In this document: positions 27,101 to 39,100 of the stretch, in pieces
How the letters are laid out: every line of letters begins with the position of its first letter
Numbering within the stretch: the first letter of the stretch is position 1
Made by a program: the position numbers and the translations under genes
The notes under the pieces: generated by a model
What the model was told of the DNA's origin: nothing
Databases searched by the model: none
The model's input: only the letters and a program-made list of their open reading frames with translations
NCBI GenBank assembly: GCA_007922195.1
Contig: ML681996.1
Coordinates: forward strand, 14,881,990-14,945,989
DNA: 64,000 bases
From: Podocnemis expansa
Lineage: Eukaryota; Chordata; Testudines; Podocnemididae
Reading direction: 5' to 3'

Positions 27101-30100
27101 TTCCAGCTTCTGGCAGTCAGAGGTGTAGAAACACCAGCAAAGTGAGGTTGCATCCCTTATCATCTTGGCTAATATCCATTTATGGACCTATTCTCAGTTA
27201 ATTTATCTACCATATATAATTGGGTATAAGCCGATCCAGGCACAAGCCGACACCCCAGTTCTGAGCCCAAAAAAGAAGCTAAAATTGGTGACCCAGGTAT
27301 AAGCTGTGGTCCCCTTTTGGTCTTGGCCCCTAACCCCCCACCCACTGCTGCTGGCTTCCTCTGGAGTTTCTGACAGCTTCCCTATCCCAAAATCTCTGAT
27401 GCTGCTTTTCCCTTGCCCCCTCGCTGTCCATTCCTCACCCCTGCTGCCCCCTGCTCTGCCCTTTCCTCACTGCTACACCCCTGCTCACTTCTCAGTTTCC
27501 TGCTGCTCCCCCCTGCACCGCCCTTTCCTTACTGTTGCCCCCCAGCTCCCACCTGCTCTGCCCTTTCCTCACTGCTGCCTCCCTTCTCTGCCCCTTCCCC
27601 ATTGCTGCCCCCTGGCTCTTCAATGCTGCACCCCTACTCCCTTCTCAGTTCGGTGCTGTTGCTCCCCTGTTCCCCAACACCCTTTCCCTGTCACCCCCCA
27701 ACCCCTGCTGCCGCTCTTCCCAGCCTGCCAGGCACCCCCCCAATCCGCGGTTCCTGTCGCTGCTTCCCTGGGCTCCCCAAAAACCCTGGGTCCTCCTGCC
27801 ACTTTCCCCAACTCCCTGACCCCCTCCCCAGCCCCCGGTGCTGGCCGCTGCTTCCTTGGCCTCCCTGAATCCCGCCCTCAATGTCCAGGCCGACCCCCCC
27901 ACCACCAGGCCCCGTTACGTGGCCGCTCCAGACGCCGGGGTCCCCTCCTCACTCCAGCCCCAGCCCCGGCCGACTGCCCAAGATGGCCGCCCAGCAGCAC
28001 TGCGGCTCCAGCCTGCCACATGGTCTGGGAAACTCCTGGGAGGGGCTGTCTACCGTATTCTCTTGAGTATAAGCCGAAAGCCTATTTTGAAGCCAATTTT
28101 CAGGCACAAAATTTTCGGCTTATACGCAATGATATACGGTAATTCTTTTTTGAAGCCAGTTATGCTTTTGGCCTTCAAAACGTCACCAGGCAATGAGTTC
28201 CACAGGTTGACTGTGCACTGCATAAAGAAGCACTTCCTTATGTTTGTTTAAAATCTTCTGCCTTTTCATTTTATTAGGTGATCCCTTTTTCATGTTATAT
28301 GAAGCAGAAAGTAACACATTCACTTTCTCCACACCATTAATGATTTTAGGGACCTCTATCACTTAGTTGTCTCTTTTCTAAACTGTACAGTCCCTGTCCT
28401 TTTAATCTCTCCTCATATAGAAGATTGTCCATACTCCTAATCATTTTTGTTTCTCTTCCCTGTACTTTTTCCAATTTCAGTATAACCTTTTTGAGATGGG
28501 GTGACCAAAACTGCACAGTTTTCAAGGTGTGGACATGTTATGTGTTTATATTGTGTCATGATATTTTCTGTCTTATTACATGTTCCTTTCCTAATGGTTC
28601 ACAACATTGTTAACTTCTTTTGACTGAAGCGGCACACTGAGTCGATATTTTCAGAGAACTGTTCCCACTGACTCCAAGATCTCTTTCTTGAATGGCAACA
28701 GCTAATTTAGACCCCTTCATTTTATATATGAAATTGGGCTTATGTTTTCCAGCATGCAGTACTTTCCACTTCTCTACACTGAATTTCAACTGTCATTTTG
28801 TTGTCCAGTCACCCAGTTTTATGAGATCCTTTTGTAACTCTTCGCAGTCAGCTTTGTACTTGAGTAATTTGTTATTATCTGCCAATTTGTTATTGTCTAT
28901 TGTTTGTCATCTCCCTATTTAACCTTTTTTTCCTATTTATAGATATATTGAACAGCATAGGACCCAATATGGAGCCTTGTAGGATGCCACTGTTTACCTC
29001 TTTCCACTGTGAAAACTGATGATTTATTCCTTATCTTCTACCCAATTTTTGATCCATTGGGGTCCTTCCATCCTATCCTATGACTGTCCATTACAACAGG
29101 TAAATTTGCTTTCCTTTTCCCCCCACCCTCCTCTTATACGCTATTCTCCACTGTTTGAATCTAACCAACTGCACTGATTTGCTGTAACAGTCTGACCCAA
29201 TTCTGACTTCCCTGCATTTATTGTCCTCCCATTCTGTAAGTTCCTCATCTTCAAGCATCTGACGAAGTGGGATTTTCTCCCATGAAAGCTCATGTGATAA
29301 ATCTGTTAGTCTTTAAAAGTGCCAGCTGACTCCCCCTTTGTTACAATTGCCTACTTTAGGTAACAGAGTATGGTGTGAGTCCCTGTTAATGGTTTTCTGA
29401 AAATCCAAGTATAATGCATCAACTGGGTCACCCTTGTCCACGTGCCTGTTGACACTTCACAGAATTTTAATAGATTGATGAGGCATGATTTCCTTTTATC
29501 AAAGCCATGTTGACTCTTTCCCAATATATCATGTTTATCTATGTCTCAAAATTGTGTTCCTTACTACAGTTTCAACCAATTATCTGGTATTGAAGTTAGA
29601 AAATCCCTTTAAAGGTCAAGATAAAGTAGAGCAGGTGTGCATATACTATACTAGATTTAATTGTTTCATCACAATAAATATTTAGGAGTTAGAGATGCAT
29701 AAACATTACAGTGTAAATATCTTACACAAGTATGAAATTAAAAGTACAAAAAGTGAATAATAAACTAAAAGAATGAGTCTAACACTGTAGTTCCTATTCA
29801 TAAATAGATACATACATGGGGAGAGAGAAACAAATTCACATACATTACACAGAAGAGGGGGGAAGTGACCAAATTATGGAAATAGTTCCCCTGATCAATA
29901 TCTACTGCCTCATATCTTAGCTGCCCTTATTTCTGCAGCTATTCTGTTTATCCCTAACAATTGTTAAGATAGTATCTTGCAGCTGTAATGTACTGCCAAA
30001 CCCCAGAGGACAAGTAATCTAGACGTTATTTCTTTTTAGAGGGAGCTTTTAAATCATGCAAGACTATTCCCGGCAAGGATGTCCAATTAGCAAAATGAGG

Positions 30101-33100
30101 CAGTGTCACTGAGCCCTAGCCTATTGCTGTGTTTTTCGGCTGCAGTCTACAGGAGATACACAAGGTAAGTAAAATACCTTGTGTATCTCCCAACAACTCA
30201 CTAATTGGCTCCTACATGCTAGGGTAAGCCGTCCACAAATACCTTGCGGTCAGCTTACAGCAACTCCAGTTCCGGGGCTGGAGTTGCTATGGCGATTTCC
30301 AGAGTGATTCAGCGGGTTTATACTGACCGCTAAATTGCACCCAGAAGATCATGCTGACAGCAGCAATTTTGCCACTGTCAGTATAGACTTACCCCAAGTA
30401 GCTCAAGTTAAGCAGCACTCCATAAACATACTCTATTCAAGTTCTTACACTGTGCCTTCACTGCAGTACTGGAGCACATGTGAGAGATGAATTAAATGGT
30501 ATGACAAGTTTCTGTCACCTGTGATGACTTTCCCATTCTTTTGCTCTTCCCATCAGGGAAGAAAGGTGTACAGATTTTTGTTCATTTGTTATGAAGTGCT
30601 TGGTTTTTTATTACTGAAGGCCAAGTCAGAGAAGTATGCTTTGCATTTGGAACTGGCAATAATGAGCTTTTGGATGATGCTTTAGAGAAAAGCCATACAA
30701 CTACACTATTAAATCTGTGTAGTTACAAAGAAGGTATATTAACCCCTTTTTGATATTTGTGGGTTCCTTTTGCTTTTACATGTTGACTTAACATTTGAAA
30801 AACAGAAATCCCAACTATTGGGACAAAATGGTATTCAGTTTCCTTTCAGCTTCAACTGTTAGTTCCAAAATAATAAAAATTTTATAGGAGAAGATTTCCT
30901 CTTCACTGTTCTTGGTATGCCTTCTGGAAACTCCATAAAAAGATTTCCAAAAATGGTTTCAGAAAGTCACAGAAATGAACACTACCTAATTAAAGGTAGC
31001 CAAAAATCTGCTAGCTACTCTTCAAGATTTTTTTTTTCAGCCCGATCAACAACTACAGGTTATTAAACAACACAAAACAAAACAAACTCCATCCAAAATG
31101 GGCTGAATTTCTTTAAAGGAATTGAAGGAAGAAATTAAGGGGAGGGAGTGTGAAATCACTATTGAAGATGACAGTTTAAAGAAGGCAAATATTATGGACT
31201 GAGGGTAAACAGAACTAAATTCAATCCAGTTTTAAGCAGATGAACTGCACTCTGATCAGAAATGTTACAACCCTTTGCATAAGGTAGATGTGATTTTTGC
31301 CTTTAAGAATTCAGAACTATGCTCTAACATGTGGTGATGAAGCATATGAAGTGGTATTGTCATTTCTTTGGAATGATACAAAGCAAGCCACACTGTATTA
31401 AAAGGCACCACTGAGAAAAAAGTGATTTCCACAGAACTGGTTAAAGTAAATATGTATAACAAGGTATTTCTCCATCCTCCACCCCTAGTTTTCTTTGGCT
31501 AGCTGGTATAATGCAGTCAGAGATATTACTGTAGATATAACCTAGAGCTAAAAAATAAAGACTCCAAAGCTGCTAAAGTCACGGCAAGATACAAAAGAGG
31601 GTGGGAAACTACAATGAACAGAAATGAGCCACCTGGCAGCTGATTAAATACAACCAAAAATGAATACAGGTAGTTCTCCTCAAGCTGTTTAAATTGTCAC
31701 CACCCTACTTAGCAAACAGAGTTACAGAAGATTAATACTTCAGAGGTCATACACTTTAGGGCAGAGGTTCTCAAACTCTTTTTTGAAAATTTTTCAGGCT
31801 GTGACATCTCCCTGCAAAAGCGATGACCACTCCCATGCCACACCACCCTTACTGGCAAGTGTGGAAACTGACATCTCACCCCATAACCTCCTAACATCAC
31901 AACCCCCCAGTTTGAGAATCTCTGCATTAGGGCTTTGCGTGCAATCAAATATGGATCCTACCATCATATCGGCTGGGCGAATCACATCCTTTCTGTGGAG
32001 TTGCCACTCGAAGGAATATCTGTTGTCTCCATGAATGCCGGCGAGTCCTGACAGGGCTGTTACTGCCAATATCAAGCTGGCTTTGTTTAGGTTCATAATC
32101 ACTAAAATAACAGAGTGCAGAATGGCTTATGAATAAGTTATGACAGACATGAGAGTCTTCTAATGACACTGAAGTGTCAGGTTTCAGTGGACATAAAAAA
32201 CAAAGTCATCAAAGAAGGAAGACACTGTCCCACACATGCTGGGTCAGCCTCCGTGAGTTAAACAGGTGAAAAAAAGGTCACATATATCACTCAAGTGAGT
32301 GGGCATATGGCTTTGCTTGCTTTCCAATTTTTAATGACTTTGTCAACATTTTACAATTTATTTTTGTGATAATACCTACCAACACATAATGTGTAGCATG
32401 TGTATGTACAGCATGGTGAAAACCATATGTACATACACCAAGATTTATATTCTGATATTTAAATGCCTTTCATGCAAACCTAGGAATTATTAGTTAACTG
32501 AACTTGGCATTTTTCTAATGCTTTTAATTAATGGATCTTAAGGAGCATCATAAACAACAGTTAAAAATCCCAACCCCCTGTGACTTCAATGTATATTATA
32601 CTCCTTTTTCAGCTACATAAACTGATGAACATAGAAGTTGAGTGACTCACTCCAAGTCACACTAAGAAAATCAGTGACAGCTAGGAATAGTTCCCCTATC
32701 CCTTTGTTTTTATCAATAAGCTTTACATCAGCGGTCTCAAACACGCAGCCCATGAGCCACATGAGGCCCCTAAAGCTATTTTCTGTGGCCCGCAACAACA
32801 CTGTCATTACTGATATTTGCAATATCATTGTATGAAAAGGTTTCAGTGTTGCGGCCCTCGGGCTAATGTACTAATCCTCATGCGGCTCTGTACTAGTCCT
32901 CATGTGGCCCTCATAGTGACTTGACTTTGAGATCCCTGCTTTACATAGAGCATTTTGTTAACATTCAGAAATTAAATAATGAACAACATCGTATCTGTCC
33001 ATTTTAAAAATCCCACTGTTAGCTCTTTCAGGAATTTAGCTCTTTCTTTATTTACTCTTGTCTTTCTCCTCCTCTTCTTCTCTTTCCCCCCTCCCCCCAG

Positions 33101-36100
33101 GTACCACGGATTGAGAGTATTGTGGGTGCTCACGTTGATTGTTGAAGGGGACAAATGAGCTTCAGAGACTCAGGTAGTAATTGGGTTTCTAGCTCAGGAA
33201 CCATCTCAGAAGGCTTATTCTAGCCTAAAGACTTTACTCTAGTGTGGGATGTACCCTGCACTTTCTTAACTGTGAACCAGTAATATGGATATGCCTTTGG
33301 GCAGGAGTAGTCAGACAGTGGCATTTAAACAGGTATAAGCTGAATAATCACAATAGCTGGCTTCTGAAATGGACAGTATAGTCTCTATAGAGTAGAAACC
33401 ATGGTAACCTCCTGAGCCTTGATGTCCTCCTCATTTAGATTATTTCAGCTATTACATGAAAGTGAATGATAAATTATTAATTTCCACAAATGCATAAAGT
33501 ACTCTCAAAATTAAAACAAAGACGCTTTTGAATAATACAGTTTTACCACCAGGCTTGAAGACAGAACCCTACCTTTTTGTGCTCCTAAAGTCAGAGGTGT
33601 TATTTTCATCTACAGGAGCCAGAAATTTTAAGAAATTTGGCACAGAAGAGGAAGAATGAAGCTTTTTCCGTAGGGCAGTACGGTAGGAGATGCTGAGAGT
33701 TCAGTTGGGAAAAGTGCAGTTTAGAATGAGAAAGTGTAATATGCAGAATTAAAAAAAATAATAATACACAGTGCAAGCTTTAAGACAAAAATAAATACTT
33801 TCAGGCATGAATACCAAGTAAACAAAAGTAAAAACTAAAATTGTGTGACAACTTCTACTTTGAAATAGTATTTGAGTCTCCTAATGGCTTCAGTATTAAT
33901 ACACTTCAATTATCTGCTATAATTAAGGATTTATAACCCTGTGTTTCAACCATATTTCAATCAGCTATTCTATACTCAAATGATGGCTAAAACTGGTAGG
34001 TGAATTTTCAAGTAACCCACATTTTTGGGTGGGGAGTGTGGAGAAAAATTGGCGCTGCTATGAGGCAACTGAATTAGCTGATTATGCAAAAGTGCATACA
34101 GTAAAACAAGCTGATAAAGTAATTTTCACACAACAGTAGAATTTTCAGCATCTCATTGTTTGGGTTTGTGATTCATGTGTGACAAATCAAACATCATTAG
34201 AAGCATTTCAGCAAATAAAACTCTTCTTCCCAGCCTCTTCCTCCTAAACTATCTACAGCTGTGGTTCCCAACCTGCAGTCCGTGGACAATGTACTCCAGG
34301 GGGTCTGCAGTGTTGCTCTCTGTCAGGGCTGGAACCCAGCTGCGGCCCCGATGCTCCCTGCCAGGGCTGTATACTGGCAGGGGTGATGGGTGCGCAGAGG
34401 GCTGTCTGCTGCCGCCACTCACCAGCTGCAGATGCCAGCAGTGGCTTGGCTTCGCTCCCCTGCAGGGGCAGGCTGGGGGACATGGAGGCACTGCCTTCGC
34501 TTGCTCTCCTGGTGGCTTGCCAGGCTGGGAGCCATGGGCACGACAGCCCTGCTCGCTGAAATGGGGAGGGGGAGTGGGATGGAGCCATGGGCACAGTGGC
34601 TCCCACTCCCTGCCTGGAATCTGGCCATGCAGGCCAGATTTTCACTGCATAGGCCAGATCCTGCAGGCGGCATCACCAGGACAGGAGGCCACGAAATTTT
34701 TTGGTCTGCTAAAGGGTCCTGACCCTGCAAAAGGTTGGAACCACTGATCTAAATGAAGCTCCTATGGCACTCAGAGGAACATTAATGGGTAATGGTTTAA
34801 CAAGAACAGCTGAGTTCATGAAAATTTTTGTCTGGAATGGATACTGTAAAAGTCCTATAGTGTTTGGTAAATAAAAGGTAGCATAACTAAGAAATCATAC
34901 CAAAATGCGCTCCTGGGGCAGATTACCCTGGTATGGGTGTCTCTTGTTGAAGCTCTTCTACTTTGTATAAAATACTTAAGTAGTCAGTGGACTAGAGCAA
35001 ATTATTCTATAGGCTGGTTATCAGGGTGCTCACTGGGAGACACAAGGGCATGACTTTGCACCAATGACTAATTATTTTTACACAGTGGAACAGCTTGAGA
35101 TTGAGATTCCACACACCAGACTATTGCACAGACTAATGGCTAGGGCACTTTTCTGCAAGGTAGGAGACACAAGAACAAATCTTTTTTACACAACAAGCAC
35201 CTGGGGGAATTGAACCCTGGTTTCCCACAGCACAAGTGAGTGCCCTAACCACTAGGAAAAAGTTATAAGTAAGGATATGATTTGGTCACAAAGGTCACAA
35301 ATTCTATGACATTCCAGGGTCTCTGGGGCAGAGCTGAAGCAATTGCCTATTGTGGAATTGCAGCCACTGAATTTTTGACCATGAAGGCAAGAATATCAGA
35401 CTTTCACTTGATGCTGCGGAAGTGACTTTCCACAACTAAGACATTTATTACCATTTTAAATTGGTCATTTACAACTCTGAGCAAGTTGCTTTCTCCATCT
35501 TACCTTTCCAATCACAATAGAACAGGGATACATGTCAGTTAATCTGAACAAGACAGTGAAACTCAAAAATTCTGGAGAAACAGAGAGGGTCCAAGAGTCC
35601 TTGGCATCTATGCCTGCCACAGGTTAACCAGCGCCACCTTCTGATGCATCACAGGAGTAAATGACCCCAACAGAATAGCTATGTATGTGAGCACCAGACG
35701 TAATTTCATTTAGTCAAAATGAAAAATTGGATCAAGTAACGTGCTAAAACACAGTGCTGCAAAACATTAGGAGAGGAGTTTATTTTCTGTTCATATAAAC
35801 ACACCCCTCCTTTTGGCTTTAATTCTTATTAATACTTTTCAGTCACTGAGCACATAGGGAGTGAGACTACTGCAATGTATGTTTATGGTACAACAGAACA
35901 AACACACCCCAAACCACATACATCTGCTCTCTCACCTCTTATGTGCAACATGCCCACTTTGTTCTCTGCTTGAATTATGCTTTAGGTATTTTAAAAAGGT
36001 GGGTGAAGAGGCCGAAGGATTAAGACGAGTGAGAGGAGAGGAAGCTGAAGATTGACCAGACGAGCTTTCAGACTCGCCACCAGATGTGCTCAAGCTGAAC

Positions 36101-39100
36101 AGGGAGATTCCAACCAAGGGAAGGAGGAAGAAGCGGATGAGGTAAGAAAAAGAGAAAGAACAAATCAAAGAAACAAAAAAAATTAAATGAGATTGTTTAC
36201 CTAGCCTCATTTTACAATGTCCTACTACTGCCAGCTAACAATTACATACATGTCTGATTTATGGCTGCAATACCATTAGGTGCCCTCAGCTGCTCCCACT
36301 GAAGTACTAGGGATGGGGGACAAACAGGAATGGCAAAGGAAATTAAACATATATTCAACTTGCAGGTATAGTCCCACATATTTTAATATGAACTAACTGA
36401 GAAAGCAGAAGCAAGCAGAAAGTTTTAAGGAGGGATTGGTAAAGCTAACAAAGCAAGTGCTCAACTGTACTACAAAAGCCATTTAGTATTTAAGGAACAA
36501 AAAGGTTCAAAGAAGGGACAAAAAGGCAACTCAGGTTATGTTTTCTTTTAAATACCACAATTCTCTTTTTTCACTATCATAACCTATTTCAAGCATTTTC
36601 CTTTACCATCCAGGCTTCTACAGGAAAGGGTGAGCCACCACAGACAGATTTCCTACTGTCTAGCTTGTGTAAACCACCAGTTCTGGCAGAGAAACAGAAG
36701 TCTGCAGACTGGAATGTTTCCACAGTAACAGGAAAAAGCCAGAGAGGGAAAGAGGTGGTGGGGGCGGGGAAGTCCCATAAAGCTTAGTGAGCTTTTAGGG
36801 AGGTACAAGCAAGCCTTTAAAGGAGCACATCTGAAGAATTTTAGCATGAAGACTATTCAGATTTTAGTTTTGTGAGTGACACTTTGCAGCTGAATCACGA
36901 ATTGCTTTTATTGTACTGGCTGGTTAAAACAGGACAGAAATTTGTCCTCTGACACCAAAAAGAGAACTCTGTAATATTTTTAAACAGGATTCCTCTTCAT
37001 AAATATGAAGCACAGTGGTACTACAAGAGCCAGCATTTATTTAGACTGCTCAGAGGCACCCAAAAAGAATTACTTCTCATTGGTTGCACATGGCAAATTA
37101 GTGAAATGGCTTTCTGACCCTTATTGTGTAATTGCAAGTTTCATGTTTTCTCTCTCCCTGAATACATACCAAGTGAATGGAGAAAATGCTCTTAAATATA
37201 ACATGTTTTAAGAAGATGACGCACTGCTCTAACACTATGTTCCTCTTTTGCTAATTTGAACATACCTGATGTGCAATGAACATCCCAAAATTTGCCCCAA
37301 ATATCTATCAAAAATATCCTGCTTTTAAAACAAGTCTTACTTTCGCCTGTGGGGAGTCTCTGTGCTCACTGAATGATACCTCATAAGTTTCCTTTGTGGA
37401 ACAGATGGTGATGTTTCAGCTGGTTCCAAAGATTCTTGGCATTCGATAGGCAAGTGACTCAATGTGTTTGCTCGCCGGCGAAAGCCTTGCTGAGGTAATT
37501 TATCAGGCTGTTCGATGGGCTGACTTGCTGGGTCACTGGAGAGATCTCCCCCAGAGTAACTGGTCTTGGCAGGAGTCTCTGGAGGAAAGGGCCCTTCTTT
37601 TTCACTTAAAGATGGTTCCTGGCAACACAGAAATATTCACACATGGAAAAAAGACATTTAAATAATAATTTGAGGTTTGCTGTCCCAGGCCTTTTTTCTC
37701 TTTTGATACCATAAACAAATGTCCTTCCTGCTACTAGGACATTTATTTCTAAAGAAGACTACTTTTCATCTCAGCTGAACACTTCCTGAAAATATAGTTC
37801 AATGCTTCCGAGCTTACATGCCTACACTTAGGCACCCAAATAATTGTCTGCACCACAAAGATAAGTCAACTCACGGTGGGCTGACTTACTGCCACTGCAT
37901 TGATTCCTGCGGAGGCTGATGTCCCCATTACCCTCCTGGGTTCAGTGATGTGTACCCTCATTAGGAACACTTCCACCAACCTAAGAGGGGCAGGGTGGGG
38001 AGCTGTGCTGCCAGTTCCTTGCGAGGCTGCCCACCCACCCCCAAAATTCCATGCTTGGAGAAGCCACTTGAGGCTTCTCCTCTCCTTGTTCCCTACTGGG
38101 AGTTGGGAGAAGACACCCAGGTTTCTTGCCCTGCTCGCAGCTGGGAGTGGGGTCCAGCAACTTAACTATCCAGGGAAGCAAGAAACAGCTGGGCTCTAGT
38201 TGCATGACGTTTTTTGTCAATTTCATGGACTTAACAAGAATAACACAGCTGAAGAGAGAAACTCAGCATCTACACTGACCCTGTATCACCCCAACTATAT
38301 CAATGTAAGCCCCATGCCCCTTGTTGCGGTAGCTTTACTATGTCAGCATATGAAGGGAGTTACATCAGTGGGAGGAGTATTTCAGCATGTTCACCTCCAC
38401 TGTTTTGTCAGCTTTTATCAACTTTAGTGTCAAAATTCTATAGGGTACCACAAGCCTAAGACAGCTGAGCTCTTCAGATGCTGCTGAGAACATGCAGCTT
38501 CCAATATGCTGCTGGAAGCTCAATAACTTTCCAAGTCAGGCACCTCCTCAGCTTTGTCTACACTAGGAAGCTTTGTCTTTTGTCGACAAAAAAGTCCTGG
38601 TGTATAGACTACAGTCACCCCTCTGCTGACAAAACTGCCTCAGACAGAGACAGACATCTTGAGGATCTCTATCAAGCATTCTTGAAACTACAGTACCCAC
38701 CTGGGGAAGTAAGAAAACAAATTGACAGAGCTAGACGGGTTCCCTGAAGTCATCTACTACAGGAGAGACCCAAGAAAGAAAGCAACAGAACATCACTAGT
38801 CACCACATACAATCCTCAAGTCAGACCTCTGCAACAGATCATTAAAGACCTACAGCCTATTCTAAAAGATGATCCCTCTCTCTCTCAAGCATTAGGAGAC
38901 AGACCACTCCTTGCTCATAGGCAGCCCCCTAATCTTAAACAGATACTCACCAGCAACTACAGATCTAACAACAGGAACATTGAAGCAGACACACACCCCT
39001 GCAAAAAAACACGCTGCCAAGTCTGCCCACATATCTGCACAACAGACACCATCATAGGTCCTAATCAAGCCTGCTACTCCATCAAAGGCTCATTTACCTG

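Larger units (their letters stand above)
29341..31753. other. TBC1D1 intron
   Basis: AT-rich intron. It contains the perfect palindrome at 30152-30190 and the MITE at 30222-30394, listed separately. Nothing else is recognised. Confidence 0.45.
33693..35935. other. TBC1D1 intron between the two cassette exons
   Basis: Holds a hAT-type element (34259-34746) and a tRNA-like inverted pair (35133-35255), listed separately. No other exon was found. Confidence 0.5.

Noticed and set aside
27306..28142. 278-codon plus-strand open frame
   Set aside because: Low-complexity Pro/Ser/Leu-rich product of the C-rich interior of an inverted-repeat element. Several overlapping frames on both strands are also open, and there are no domains or splice sites.
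34175..34747. 190-codon plus-strand frame with overlapping minus frames
   Set aside because: Falls almost entirely inside the GC-rich hAT element 34259-34746. No similarity to any known protein.
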